DNA of 64,000 nucleotides from Paracoccus ravus (GTDB taxonomy: Bacteria > Pseudomonadota > Alphaproteobacteria > Rhodobacterales > Rhodobacteraceae), in contig NZ_SDEB01000004.1 in assembly GCF_004522175.1 (NCBI RefSeq), forward strand, positions 1 through 64,000, given 5' to 3'. A program made the translations under genes and the position numbers. Below, piece by piece: positions 1 to 8,302 of this stretch (position 1 is its first letter; the number at the start of each line of letters is the position of its first letter). The notes under the pieces are model-generated. The model was not told the DNA's origin. It worked only from the letters and a program-made list of their open reading frames with translations, and ran no database searches.

Positions 1-1
1 G

Positions 2-304
2 AAAGGCGTCGCACCACTGATCGAGAACGTGGCCTTCGGCGCCCTACTTGCAGATAAAGCCTTCGACGCGGACTGGTTGCTCGCAGAGATCGATGCGCGA
101 GGCGCGTGCGCTGTGATCCCGCCAAAAATGAACCGAAAAATCCAGCGAGATCACGATAGACATGCCTACAAATGGCGCCATCTGGTCGAGAACTTCTTCG
201 CGAAGATCAAGGAGTTCCGAGCCATAGCCACGCGCTACGAAAAAACCGCCTGTAGCTACGCCGCGAACTGGCATCTCGCCGCGACCATCATCGCATCCCG
301 ATAA
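2..304 (+). mobile_element. IS5-type transposase, C-terminal part (5' end outside window)
   Basis: The reading frame is open from the left edge, so the gene begins outside the window; what remains is about 100 residues. It has the C-terminal signature of IS5-family DDE transposases: a conserved Asn-Arg, then YKWRHLVENFFAKIKEFR, in which the Glu of the VENFF block is the expected third catalytic acid, then an ATRYEKTA block typical of the family end. The stop at 302-304 is followed by a short tail reading TGTCCACGGGCCC at about 306-318, which could be the right terminal inverted repeat, but the left end is not visible to test this. Whether the element is complete and active cannot be judged. 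Confidence 0.8.
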
Positions 305-515
305 ATGTCCACGGGCCCTAGGCCGCGCCCGACCAAGAGGGGCGTCGCATCTGCGTTTCCGATCCGGGCGGCTGGTCCGGCCTGTTGCCCTCCTGTCACG
401 AGCGACGGTTTCGCGGCCCTTGCGGGCGGCGGTCGCGGTGGACGGCATTGATAGACAAGCGCCGCGCCCCGTCTTATGAAGGCACGACTTTTCCGATCTC
501 TTGAAGGTATCATCC

Positions 516-1436
516 ATGATCAAGGTTTTCGGCCACAAGGCCCCCGACACCGACTCGACCGGCTCGCCCATCATCTGGGCCTGGTATCTGTCCGAGGTGC
601 GCAAAGAGCCTGCCGTTGCCGTGCTGCAGGGCGAGCCGAATACCGAAGCCGCGTGGATGCTGTCGAAATGGGATCTCGCCATGCCCGAGATCATCGCCGA
701 TGTTGCCGCCGGCGACAAATGCGTGATCGTCGATACGAACAACCCGGCTGAACTGCCCGCCTCGATCAATGATGCCGAAGTCATCGAGATCATCGACCAC
801 CACCTGCTGGCTGGCGGCATCAAGACGCGCCTGCCGATCAACATCACCATCCGTCCGCTGGCCTGCACCGCGACCATCATGTTCGACCTGATGGGCGAAG
901 AGGCCTATGCCCGCGCCCCCCGCGCGATCAAGGGCGCGATGCTGACTTGCATCCTGTCGGACACGCTGGAATTCCGCAGCCCGACCACCACCCCGCATGA
1001 CCGTTTCGTCGCCGAGAAGATCGCCGCCGATCTGGGCGTCTCGATCCCGGCCTATGCGAGCGAGATGTTCGCCGCGAAATCCGACGTCTCGGCCTTCTCG
1101 GAAGAGGCCCTTCTGCGCATGGATAGCAAGGAATACGAATTGGGCGGCAAGCAGCTGCGCGTCTCGGTTCTGGAAACCACCGCGCCGCAGGTTGTCTTGG
1201 ACCGCAAGGCCGCGCTGATGGCCGCCATGCCGGGCGTCGCCGCCGCCGACGGTGCCGATGAGGTGCTGCTGTTCGTCGTCGATATCCTCAAGGAAGAAGC
1301 GACACTGCTGGTCCCGAACGACTTCGTGAAGCAGGTCGCCGAGAAAAGCTTCAATGCCAGCGTCAGCGGCGACAGCGTGGTTCTGCCCGGCATCATGTCG
1401 CGCAAGAAGCAGATCATTCCGGCTCTGGCGATCTAA
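516..1436 (+). CDS. ppaC: Manganese-dependent inorganic pyrophosphatase (family II, DHH)
   Basis: Cytoplasmic enzyme hydrolysing pyrophosphate to two phosphates, pulling biosynthetic reactions forward. The 306-residue product has the family II layout: N-terminal DHH domain with metal ligands in GHKAPDTDS (His7, Asp11, Asp13), VDTNN (Asp73) and IIDHH (Asp94-His95-His96), followed by a DHHA2 substrate-binding domain ending in SRKKQ near the C-terminus. A TTG 15 nt upstream is in frame, but ATG at 516 has a GAAGG Shine-Dalgarno about 8 nt away and gives the usual N-terminus. The next gene starts 12 bp downstream, so ppaC and the HAD hydrolase are probably cotranscribed. Confidence 0.95.
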   Translation: MIKVFGHKAPDTDSTGSPIIWAWYLSEVRKEPAVAVLQGEPNTEAAWMLSKWDLAMPEIIADVAAGDKCVIVDTNNPAELPASINDAEVIEIIDHHLLAGGIKTRLPINITIRPLACTATIMFDLMGEEAYARAPRAIKGAMLTCILSDTLEFRSPTTTPHDRFVAEKIAADLGVSIPAYASEMFAAKSDVSAFSEEALLRMDSKEYELGGKQLRVSVLETTAPQVVLDRKAALMAAMPGVAAADGADEVLLFVVDILKEEATLLVPNDFVKQVAEKSFNASVSGDSVVLPGIMSRKKQIIPALAI

Positions 1437-1448
1437 GGACACGGCCCC

Positions 1449-2318
1449 ATGACGCAGATCATCAATTCGCTGGCCGAGGTTTCGGCCGATTACGACGTGC
1501 TTTTCTGCGACCTGTGGGGCTGCCTGCATAATGGCGTGGCGGCCTATCCGGCCGCCGTCGCCGCTCTGCAAGATTTCCGCACCAAGGGCGGCAAGGTCGT
1601 GCTGCTGACCAATGCGCCGCGCCCTTGGAAATATGTCGAGGCCCAACTCACGCGCATGGACGTGCCGCGCGACGCTTGGGACGTGATCGTAAGCTCGGGC
1701 GATGCCGCGCAAGACGCGATGTTCGCCGGTGCGGTCGGGCGCAAGGTCTGGGCGATCTCGCTGCCCAAGGACGAGGGCTTCTTTGCCGATATCCCTGAGG
1801 AATGGCAGGACGCCCCCGCGATCGAGCGCGTCGAGCTGGATCAGGCCGAGGGTATCGTCTGCACCGGTCTTTTCGACGAGGTGAACGAGGTTCCCGAGGA
1901 TTACCGGGCAAGGCTGTTGCAGGCCAAAGAACGGGGCCTCAAGCTGCTTTGCGCCAATCCCGACATTATCGTCGATCTGGGTGAAACCCGGCTTTACTGT
2001 GCCGGCGCTCTGGCCGAATTCTATGAGGATCTGGGCGGGACTTCGCTTTATTTCGGCAAGCCCCATGCCCCGATCTATGAACTGGCCAAGCGCAAGCTGG
2101 GGCTGGGGCCGGATGCGCGCATCCTTGCCGTGGGCGATGGGATCGCCACCGATGTTTCGGGCGCCGCCGGCGAAGGGATCGATGCGCTCTTTATCACCGG
2201 TGGGCTGGCTTTCGACCAGTTCGGCCCGGATGTCGAAAACCCTCAAGCGGCCAAACTGAACGAGTGGCTGGCCCTGCGCAGTGCCGCGCCGCGTTATAGC
2301 ATTGGCCGGCTGCGCTGA
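1449..2318 (+). CDS. HAD-superfamily (class IIA) hydrolase, TIGR01459 type
   Basis: Predicted cytoplasmic phosphatase of the HAD superfamily, 289 residues. Motif I is DLWGCLHNG with nucleophile Asp21; the usual second Asp is replaced by Trp, as is normal in the alphaproteobacterial TIGR01459 group. Motif II is LLTNAPRP (Thr/Ser position followed by Asn), the lysine motif lies in LYFGKPHAPIY, and motif III is AVGDGIATDV. The Cap II insert lies between motifs II and III, as in NagD/PGPase-like phosphatases. The substrate is unknown; sugar or nucleotide monophosphates are common in the family. It follows ppaC by 12 bp and precedes a MaoC-type gene. Confidence 0.88.
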   Translation: MTQIINSLAEVSADYDVLFCDLWGCLHNGVAAYPAAVAALQDFRTKGGKVVLLTNAPRPWKYVEAQLTRMDVPRDAWDVIVSSGDAAQDAMFAGAVGRKVWAISLPKDEGFFADIPEEWQDAPAIERVELDQAEGIVCTGLFDEVNEVPEDYRARLLQAKERGLKLLCANPDIIVDLGETRLYCAGALAEFYEDLGGTSLYFGKPHAPIYELAKRKLGLGPDARILAVGDGIATDVSGAAGEGIDALFITGGLAFDQFGPDVENPQAAKLNEWLALRSAAPRYSIGRLR

Positions 2319-2420
2319 TTGGCGCGGTAATATCAGACCAATTATAAGCCTGTTTGGGTTATTTTGTTGCGCGCCTGATCCCGTGCTGCTATGCAGCAAG
2401 ACGGGAAGCGGAGGCGTTGA

Positions 2421-2867
2421 ATGATGCTCGACAATTTTCCACGCGGCACGATCGTGATCGAAGATCTCGAAATCGGCATGGTCCGCCACCTGCAAAAGCT
2501 GGTGACGGACGCCGATATCGAGATGTTCGCGCAAGTCTCGACCGACCGAAACCCCGTGCATCTCGATGAGGCTTACGCTCGCGACACCATTTTCGAAGGT
2601 CGTATTGCACATGGGATGCTGACCGCTGGCCTGATCTAGGCGGTGATTGGCGAGCAACTGCCCGGTCATGGCACGGTCTATCTGGGCCAGACGCTGAAGT
2701 TCATGGCCCCCGTCCGCCCCGGCGATTTGGTCCGCGCCGAGGTCAAAGTCGAGGCAATCGACTATTCCCGTCGCCGCGTGACCCTTGCAACCCGCTGCCT
2801 CGTCGGCGATACGGTCGTTCTCAATGGCGAGGCCCTCGTGTTGGCGCCAAGCCGCAAATTCGACTGA
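2421..2867 (+). pseudogene. MaoC-like (R)-enoyl-CoA hydratase interrupted by an in-frame amber codon
   Basis: The frame from ATG 2421 (preceded by GGAGG) to TGA 2867 encodes a complete hot-dog-fold MaoC/PhaJ hydratase of 148 codons, except that codon 73 (2637-2639) is TAG. The catalytic block is present: STDRNPVHLD carries the Asp and the following His, and GRIAHGML is the second conserved block. After TAG the same frame resumes with AVIGEQLPGHGTVYLGQTL, which is the expected continuation. Homologues I know have Ser here, so a single TCG to TAG change explains it. No other lesion is seen. Either a very recent nonsense mutation or a sequence error; translation would otherwise stop at 72 residues, leaving half a hot-dog fold. 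Confidence 0.85.
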
Positions 2868-2899
2868 GCGGGCCGCGGATCGGCCCATCGGGGGCCTCT

Positions 2900-3829
2900 T
2901 TGCGCATCCATCACGACTGGAAAGCTCTGCCGCAGGACGCACGCGGTGCGACTGTTGCTATGGGCAACTTCGACGGCGTGCATCTGGGCCATCGCTCGGT
3001 GATCGATGCGGCGCGTGCGGCAATGGAGGCGCCTTTGGGTGTGATCACCTTTGAGCCGCATCCGCGAGAATATTTCCAACCCGATGCGCCCGCCTTCCGC
3101 CTGATGAATGCGGAATCCCGCGCCAACCGTCTGGCGCGCCTTGGGGTCGAGCATCTTTACGAGCTTCCCTTCGACAGCGTGCTGGCGGGGCTTGCGCCCG
3201 AGGATTTCGCCCGTGAGGTCCTGTCCGAGGGGCTGGGCGTGCGCCATGTCACCGTGGGGGCCGATTTCTGCTTTGGCCGCAAGCGTTCGGGCGATGTTCA
3301 CACACTCACGCAACTGGGCCACCAACTTGGCTTTGGCGTGACCGTCGCGCCGCTGATCGGGGACGGCAAGGACGAATATAGCTCGACCGCGATCCGCATT
3401 GCCTTGGCCGAGGGCCGGATGCGCGATGCCGAGCGGATGCTGGGCCATTGGCACCGCATCGACGGCGAAGTGCTGCATGGCGACAAGCGCGGCCGCGATC
3501 TGGGCTATCCGACCGCGAATATGGCCGTTACCGGCCTGCATCTGCCGCGTTTCGGCGTCTATGCTGTGCTGATCGATGTGCTGACCGGGCCCGAGCGCGG
3601 GAGTTACGCGGGCGTGGCCAATCTGGGCATCCGTCCGATGTTTGACGGCTTGGTGCCGAATTTCGAGACCCATATCTTCGACTTCAAGGGCGATCTTTAC
3701 GGCCAGCATGTCTCGGTCGCTTTGGTCGAATTCTTGCGGCCCGAAATGAAATTTGACAGCCTCGATGGGCTGATCGCGCAGATGGATGCCGATAGTGCCC
3801 GAGCGCGCGAGATTTTGGCGGCGAAGTGA
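2900..3829 (+). CDS. ribF: Bifunctional riboflavin kinase / FAD synthetase
   Basis: Converts riboflavin to FMN and FMN to FAD in the cytoplasm. The 309-residue product has the two expected domains: an N-terminal nucleotidyltransferase with AMGNFDGVHLGHRSV (residues about 20-35) and the FSSTAIR-like signature SSTAIRIALAEG, and a C-terminal flavokinase with GDKRGRDLGYPTANM and a following beta barrel ending in VEFLRPEMKF. The likely start is TTG at 2900; no ATG lies near enough to preserve the N-terminal strand. The stop codon overlaps the ATG of the next gene, indicating coupled translation with the YcgN-type gene. Confidence 0.95.
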   Translation: MRIHHDWKALPQDARGATVAMGNFDGVHLGHRSVIDAARAAMEAPLGVITFEPHPREYFQPDAPAFRLMNAESRANRLARLGVEHLYELPFDSVLAGLAPEDFAREVLSEGLGVRHVTVGADFCFGRKRSGDVHTLTQLGHQLGFGVTVAPLIGDGKDEYSSTAIRIALAEGRMRDAERMLGHWHRIDGEVLHGDKRGRDLGYPTANMAVTGLHLPRFGVYAVLIDVLTGPERGSYAGVANLGIRPMFDGLVPNFETHIFDFKGDLYGQHVSVALVEFLRPEMKFDSLDGLIAQMDADSARAREILAAK

Positions 3830-4269
3830 TGCGCAAGAAATTCTGTGAACTGCCCCTCAAGGATCTCAAGCCCGACGAATGGGAGGCACTTTGCGACGGC
3901 TGCGGCAAATGCTGCCTGAACAAGATCGAATATGAGGATACCGGCGAGATCGCCTTTACCTGTGTCAGCTGCAAACTGCTGGACGGCGATAGCTGCCGCT
4001 GCTCGAATTACGAGAACCGGCATCAATTCGTGCCCGATTGCGTGGTGCTGACGCCGAAGAAGCTCAAAGAGATCGCATGGTGGTTGCCCGCGACCTGCGC
4101 CTATCGGCTGCGCACCGAGGGAAAGCCGCTTTACCCGTGGCATTACCTGATCTCGGGCGATCCGGAATCCGTCCATGAGGCCGGGATCAGCATTCGCGGT
4201 CGCACGGTCAACGAATTGACCGTGACCGAGGACGATTGGGACGATTACATCATCGAGGATCTGGCATGA
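3829..4269 (+). CDS. YcgN/UPF0260 family Cys-cluster protein
   Basis: A 146-residue member of the YcgN (UPF0260) family, function unproven. It carries two cysteine groups expected to bind metal: CDGCGKCC around residues 23-30 and FTCVSCKLLDGDSCRC in the middle, with a further Cys pair around PDCVVL and ATCAYR. This resembles the Zn/Fe-S cluster motif of the CxxCxxxCC superfamily. The ATG at 3829 overlaps the ribF stop (TGATG); a GTG one codon upstream is also possible. The TGA stop overlaps the start of the threonine aldolase, so the three genes form a tight translationally coupled run. Confidence 0.9.
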   Translation: MRKKFCELPLKDLKPDEWEALCDGCGKCCLNKIEYEDTGEIAFTCVSCKLLDGDSCRCSNYENRHQFVPDCVVLTPKKLKEIAWWLPATCAYRLRTEGKPLYPWHYLISGDPESVHEAGISIRGRTVNELTVTEDDWDDYIIEDLA

Positions 4270-5303
4270 ATTTCGCTTCCGACAATGTGCATGGCATTCA
4301 CCCGAAAGTCCTGAAGGCATTGGCGGATTGCAATGACGGCGCGATGGGCTCCTATGGGGCCGATCCGATCACCGCCCGCGCCGAGGAGGCCTATCGCGAG
4401 ATTTTGGACGCGCCCGAGGCCGTTGTGCGTTTCGTCGCCACCGGAACCGGGGCCAATGCCTTGGTCTGCGCCCAGCTTTCGCCCAGTTTCGGGCGCATCT
4501 ATTGCCATGACAGCGCCCATATCCATCGTGACGAATGCGCCGCGCCCGAGTTCTATTCGCATGGTGCGAAGCTGGTCCCCTTGCCGGGCGCGTTCGGTAA
4601 ACTCACCCCAGAGACGCTGGCCGACGCAATCCGCTTTGGCAAGGCGGGCAGCCTGAATGATGGGCGCAATGCCCTGGTCTCGCTGACCAATGCCACGGAA
4701 TGGGGGACGGTTTATGATGCCTCCGAAGTGGCGGCGCTGAGCGCGATCGCGCATGAGGCGGGCTTGACCGTCCATATGGACGGCGCGCGTTTTGCCAATG
4801 CGGTGGCGGGTCTGGACTGTTGCGCCGCCGATCTGACCAGCCGGGCAAGCGTCGATGCCTTATGCTTTGGCGGCACCAAGAACGGTGCCATGGGGGCCGA
4901 GGCGGTGGTCTTCTTCAATCCCGCCCATGCCGAGGGGTTTGATTATCGTAGAAAGCAGGCCGGGCACGTCTGGTCGAAGCAGCGTTTCCTGGCGGCGCAA
5001 ATGCTTGCCTTGGCCGAGGGCGGGCTGTGGCTCGATCTGGCGCGCCATGCCAATGACGCGGCGACGCGACTCGGGCAGGGAATTCTTAAGGCGGGGGGCA
5101 CGCTGGCGGCGCCGGTGCAAGCCAATGAAGTCTTTGCGACTTTGCCCGCCATAGCGCATGAGCGGGCCAAATCGCATGGCGCGGCCTATCATTTGTGGCA
5201 GGAAAAACCGCCCTTGCCGGGCGAGGACGTCACCATTCGCCTCGTGACCAGCTGGGCCACGCGCGACGAGGATGTGAGCCGCTTTCTGAGCCTGATCGCT
5301 TAA
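4266..5303 (+). CDS. Low-specificity L-threonine aldolase-type PLP enzyme
   Basis: A fold type I PLP-dependent beta-eliminating lyase, 345 residues, predicted to cleave L-threonine or allo-threonine to glycine and acetaldehyde. Evidence: N-terminal NFASDNVHGIHP (family pattern DFRSDNVxGxxP), the substrate/PLP loop GTGANALV, the HMDGARFANA block with the PLP-binding Asp, and the Schiff-base Lys in FGGTKNGAMG. ATG 4266 overlaps the preceding stop (ATGA). An upstream in-frame start at 4236 would add ten residues of unrelated sequence and is not preferred. The gene ends 4 bp before the end of the convergent pncC gene; the two coding regions overlap slightly. Confidence 0.9.
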   Translation: MNFASDNVHGIHPKVLKALADCNDGAMGSYGADPITARAEEAYREILDAPEAVVRFVATGTGANALVCAQLSPSFGRIYCHDSAHIHRDECAAPEFYSHGAKLVPLPGAFGKLTPETLADAIRFGKAGSLNDGRNALVSLTNATEWGTVYDASEVAALSAIAHEAGLTVHMDGARFANAVAGLDCCAADLTSRASVDALCFGGTKNGAMGAEAVVFFNPAHAEGFDYRRKQAGHVWSKQRFLAAQMLALAEGGLWLDLARHANDAATRLGQGILKAGGTLAAPVQANEVFATLPAIAHERAKSHGAAYHLWQEKPPLPGEDVTIRLVTSWATRDEDVSRFLSLIA

Positions 5304-5770
5304 TCCGCGCGCAGGGCGCTCGCGAGCAGGTGGAGCGCGTGTTCGACCGTGGCGGCGCGCACCGCGTCGCGGCCAAGCGCGCCGAAATCCACGGTTTCGG
5401 TCCGGATGCCCCAGGCATCGGCGAGGCCGAAGCAGACCCGCCCCTCGGGCTTGTGCTCGGACCCTCCCGGACCCGCGATCCCCGTCACTGCAACCGCGAT
5501 CCCGGCTTGTGAGCGGGCAAGCGCGCCCGAGGCCATTTCCGCGGCGATTTCTTCGCTGACCGCGCCGTGAGTATTGAGCGTCTCGGGCAGGATGCCCAGC
5601 ATCTCGATCTTGGCGGCATTGGAATAGGTCACGAAGCCCCGATCCACCACAGCGGACGAACCCGGCACATCGGTCAGATGGCCGATGATCAGCCCTCCGG
5701 TGCAGCTTTCGGCGGTGGCGATCATCACGCCACGCGCCCGCGCCAGATCAAGGACTTCGGCTGGGGTCAA
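5300..5770 (-). CDS. pncC: Nicotinamide-nucleotide amidohydrolase (CinA C-terminal domain only)
   Basis: A 156-residue stand-alone CinA C-terminal domain. Members of this family deamidate nicotinamide mononucleotide to nicotinic acid mononucleotide, recycling pyridine nucleotides. Visible motifs are TAESCTGG near residue 25, the YSNAAKIEMLG block, and AVTGIAGPGG. I place the start at a TTG (5770) that overlaps the pgpA stop as TTGA; longer frames run into unrelated sequence antisense to or within pgpA. Transcribed after pgpA in the ispDF-pgpA-pncC run. It overlaps the 3' end of the convergent aldolase gene by 4 bp. Confidence 0.9.
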   Translation of the reverse strand: MTPAEVLDLARARGVMIATAESCTGGLIIGHLTDVPGSSAVVDRGFVTYSNAAKIEMLGILPETLNTHGAVSEEIAAEMASGALARSQAGIAVAVTGIAGPGGSEHKPEGRVCFGLADAWGIRTETVDFGALGRDAVRAATVEHALHLLASALRAD

Positions 5771-6258
5771 AGCTTCAGGACTCCGTGATAGATCCCGGCA
5801 AGGATCACCGAAACCACGCCCGCGAACAAGCCCGCCCAGAGGTCGTCGAGCATGACCCCCTTGGCATCGCCGCGACGGTCGGCGCGCCCGACGAGCCACG
5901 GCTTCCAAATGTCGAAAAGCCGAAACAGCAGGAAGGGCGCGACAAAACCGGGCCAAGCGTCAAGGATAGAAACGCCGTGCCGCCAAAGCGGGATCACGGT
6001 GAAGCACATGGCGAGCCATTGGCCCGCCACCTCGTCGATGACGATCTCGGACGGGTCCTTGTTTTCGCTGCCTGCCACGACGCGCGGCACGGCCCAGAAG
6101 CCCAGCACCGTCGCCAGCACGAAGCCCAAGGGCACAAGCAGCGGCGTCGCGATCTCGCAGGCCAAGACGGCCAGCGCGACCGCCGCCGCCGAGCCCCAAG
6201 TGCCGGGGGCGGGGCGCAGCAGGCCCACACCGAAGAAGGTCGCGATCTGGCGTTCCAT
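5767..6258 (-). CDS. pgpA: Phosphatidylglycerophosphatase A
   Basis: Inner-membrane phosphatase making phosphatidylglycerol from phosphatidylglycerophosphate. The 163-residue product starts with the typical ATFFGVGLLRPAPGTWGS block, followed by hydrophobic segments, and has the conserved IVIDEVAGQW motif (acidic pair essential in the family) and DIWKPW, then a C-terminal hydrophobic helix. The start at 6258 lies 2 bp after the ispDF stop, so the two genes are almost certainly cotranscribed. Its TGA overlaps the TTG of pncC. Confidence 0.95.
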   Translation of the reverse strand: MERQIATFFGVGLLRPAPGTWGSAAAVALAVLACEIATPLLVPLGFVLATVLGFWAVPRVVAGSENKDPSEIVIDEVAGQWLAMCFTVIPLWRHGVSILDAWPGFVAPFLLFRLFDIWKPWLVGRADRRGDAKGVMLDDLWAGLFAGVVSVILAGIYHGVLKL

Positions 6259-6260
6259 CC

Positions 6261-7403
6261 TTACCCCCGGATCAGAGTTGCGGTGGCGATCGAGGCAATG
6301 CCTTCCTCGCGCCCGGTGAAGCCGAGCCGCTCGGATGTCGTGGCCTTGACGCTGATGCGGTCGGGATCGACGCCCATGATCTCGGAGAGGCGCAATTGCA
6401 TCGCACCCGCATGCTGCCCGACCTTGGGCCGCTCGCAGATCAGCGTGACATCGGCATTGGACAGGCTGAAGCCCATGCTGCGCGCGAGTTCGATCGCGTG
6501 GCGCAGGAAAATATGGCTTTCCGCGCCTTTCCATTGCGGGTCCGAGGGTGGGAAATGCCGCCCGATATCGCCCTGCGCCAAAGCGCCATAGATCGCATCG
6601 GTCAAAGCATGCATGCCGACATCGGCATCGGAATGGCCCAAAAGCGCCTTGTCATGCGCGATCTTCACGCCGCAAAGCCAGACATGATCGCCCGCCGTGA
6701 AAGCATGAACGTCGAAACCGTTTCCAAGGCGAATATCCATCGCGGCCCCCATGATGCGTTCGGCGCGCGAGAAATCCTGCGGCCATGTCAGTTTCAGATT
6801 GTCCTCGTCTCCCGACGTGACGGTGACGGAAAGCCCGGCGCGTAAGGCAAGCTCGACATCATCGGCGCCTCCCTCGGGATAGGCGCGATGCGCGGCCAAA
6901 ATCGCGTCAAGACGGAAACCCTGCGGAGTCTGGGCGCGGAAAAGCCCGTCGCGGCTGGCGGTGCCGGTGACGCGGTTGCCCTCGGCGCGCCAGAGCGCAT
7001 CGGTGACGGGCAGGGCGGGGGCAGCGGCCTCGGCACCGGCCTCGAGGGCGGCGATCACGCCATGGATCACGTCGGGGGCGATCAGGGGCCGCGCGCCGTC
7101 ATGGATCAGCACATGTGTGATGCCGCGCCCTTCGAGCGTTTCGAGCGCGGCGCGGATGCTGGCGCTGCGGGTCTCGCCGCCCGCAACCAAGACCACCGGT
7201 CCGGCCAGTTCGCCGATCGCACGGGACATGTCCTCGGGCGCGACGGTGACCGCGATATGGGGGAAATCGGCGAATGCCGCAATGCTGCGCGAAATCACGC
7301 TTTGCCCGTCAAGGCCGCGCCATTGCTTCGGGACGTCGCCGCCCGCGCGCGTGCCCCGGCCCGCGGCGGTGATGATGGCGGCATATGTGTCAGGTATCTT
7401 CAT
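6261..7403 (-). CDS. ispDF: Bifunctional IspD-IspF: MEP cytidylyltransferase / MECDP synthase
   Basis: Carries two steps of the non-mevalonate isoprenoid pathway on one 380-residue chain. The N-terminal IspD domain (about 1-225) has [16 protein letters not shown], the CTP-binding loop, and the HDGARPL motif. The C-terminal IspF domain (about 226-380) starts [11 protein letters not shown] with the metal-binding Asp-x-His, and contains [15 protein letters not shown] and the [16 protein letters not shown] block. The fusion is common in alphaproteobacteria. I use ATG 7403; a second ATG at 7412 adds three residues. A perfect TATAAT for this strand lies about 70 bp upstream. Confidence 0.96.
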   Translation of the reverse strand: MKIPDTYAAIITAAGRGTRAGGDVPKQWRGLDGQSVISRSIAAFADFPHIAVTVAPEDMSRAIGELAGPVVLVAGGETRSASIRAALETLEGRGITHVLIHDGARPLIAPDVIHGVIAALEAGAEAAAPALPVTDALWRAEGNRVTGTASRDGLFRAQTPQGFRLDAILAAHRAYPEGGADDVELALRAGLSVTVTSGDEDNLKLTWPQDFSRAERIMGAAMDIRLGNGFDVHAFTAGDHVWLCGVKIAHDKALLGHSDADVGMHALTDAIYGALAQGDIGRHFPPSDPQWKGAESHIFLRHAIELARSMGFSLSNADVTLICERPKVGQHAGAMQLRLSEIMGVDPDRISVKATTSERLGFTGREEGIASIATATLIRG

Positions 7404-7471
7404 GGGGCGCATGATTAGGCGAGGCTTCGGTGCGAAGCAATCGGCCAGCGCTGCGACCAAAGGCGTCACAG

Positions 7472-7519
7472 ATTATACGCGCGCGCCGGTGGCCCATGCC
7501 GTCGGTTTCTGCGTATAAG
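7472..7519. promoter_or_regulatory. Divergent promoter region ispDF / rpiA with mirrored -10 elements
   Basis: The 173-bp gap between ispDF and rpiA holds an inverted repeat TTATACGC (7473-7480) and GCGTATAA (7511-7518). On the minus strand the left arm gives TATAAT (7477-7472), a perfect -10 for ispDF; on the plus strand the right arm gives TATAAG (7514-7519), a good -10 for rpiA. No clear -35 hexamer is seen for either. Seen directly in sequence; promoter function is inferred. Confidence 0.45.
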
Positions 7520-7576
7520 ACCGGGAAGGCCCATCGCGGCCATAACCTGTCGACCATTCGCTTCGGAGCCTCCGCC

Positions 7577-8302
7577 ATGACCGATCCCGCAACCACCGAC
7601 CTTTCCAAGGATGCCGCCGCCCGCGCCGCCGTGGCGCTGGTCGAAAATGGCATGAAACTGGGCCTCGGCACCGGGTCCACTGCCAAGGTCTTTGTCGATC
7701 GTCTGGCCGAGCGCGTCCATGCCGAGGGGCTGGACCTGCGTCTGGCCTCGACCTCGCAGGCGACGGCGGATCAGGCGCGCAGCCTTGGCCTCGTGGTTTA
7801 TGAACTGGATGATCTGGGCTGGCTCGACCTGACCATCGACGGCGCCGACGAGGTCGATCCGGACCTGAGCCTGATCAAGGGCGGCGGTGCGGCGCATCTG
7901 CGCGAAAAGATCGTCGCGACCGCCTCGGATCGCATGGTGGTCATCGCCGATCAGGGCAAGGTCGTCGAGCGTCTGGGCAAATTCAAGCTGCCGGTCGAGG
8001 TCATCCCCTTCGGCTGGCAATCGACCCGCACCCATATCGAGCGCGCCTTGACTGATCTCGACATGGCGGACCGCCCGATCATCCTGCGCGAGAAGGACGG
8101 CGCGCCCATCCGCACCGACGAGAATAATTACATCCTCGATCTCGATCTGGGCGAGATCCATGACGCGCCGGCTCTGGCGGCCAGCCTTTCGGCGATTGCC
8201 GGAGTGGTTGAACATGGTCTTTTCCTGAATATCTGCAATCTGGCGATCATTGGCCGCCCCGACGGCTCGGTGGTCGAGCTGCGGCGCGAGGATCTGGAAT
8301 GA
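7577..8302 (+). CDS. rpiA: Ribose-5-phosphate isomerase A
   Basis: Interconverts ribose 5-phosphate and ribulose 5-phosphate in the pentose phosphate pathway. The 241-residue protein shows the RpiA signatures: GLGTGSTAKVFVDRL (phosphate loop), the TIDGADEVDP block with catalytic Asp residues, KGGGAAHLREKIVA, and EVIPFGW. The ATG at 7577 gives MTDPATTDLSKDAAA; the frame extends further upstream but through the promoter region. The stop overlaps the start of gor (ATGA), so the two are translationally coupled. Confidence 0.96.
   Translation: MTDPATTDLSKDAAARAAVALVENGMKLGLGTGSTAKVFVDRLAERVHAEGLDLRLASTSQATADQARSLGLVVYELDDLGWLDLTIDGADEVDPDLSLIKGGGAAHLREKIVATASDRMVVIADQGKVVERLGKFKLPVEVIPFGWQSTRTHIERALTDLDMADRPIILREKDGAPIRTDENNYILDLDLGEIHDAPALAASLSAIAGVVEHGLFLNICNLAIIGRPDGSVVELRREDLE

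Noticed and set aside
2637..2639. Amber codon as a pyrrolysine site
   Set aside because: The expected residue is Ser, the host is alphaproteobacterial, and no pyl genes or special context were seen; a point mutation or sequence error is simpler.
510..2942. 810-codon minus-strand frame opposite ppaC, the HAD gene and the MaoC gene
   Set aside because: Antisense shadow caused by high G+C at third codon positions; no domain recognisable, and it would span three well-supported genes.
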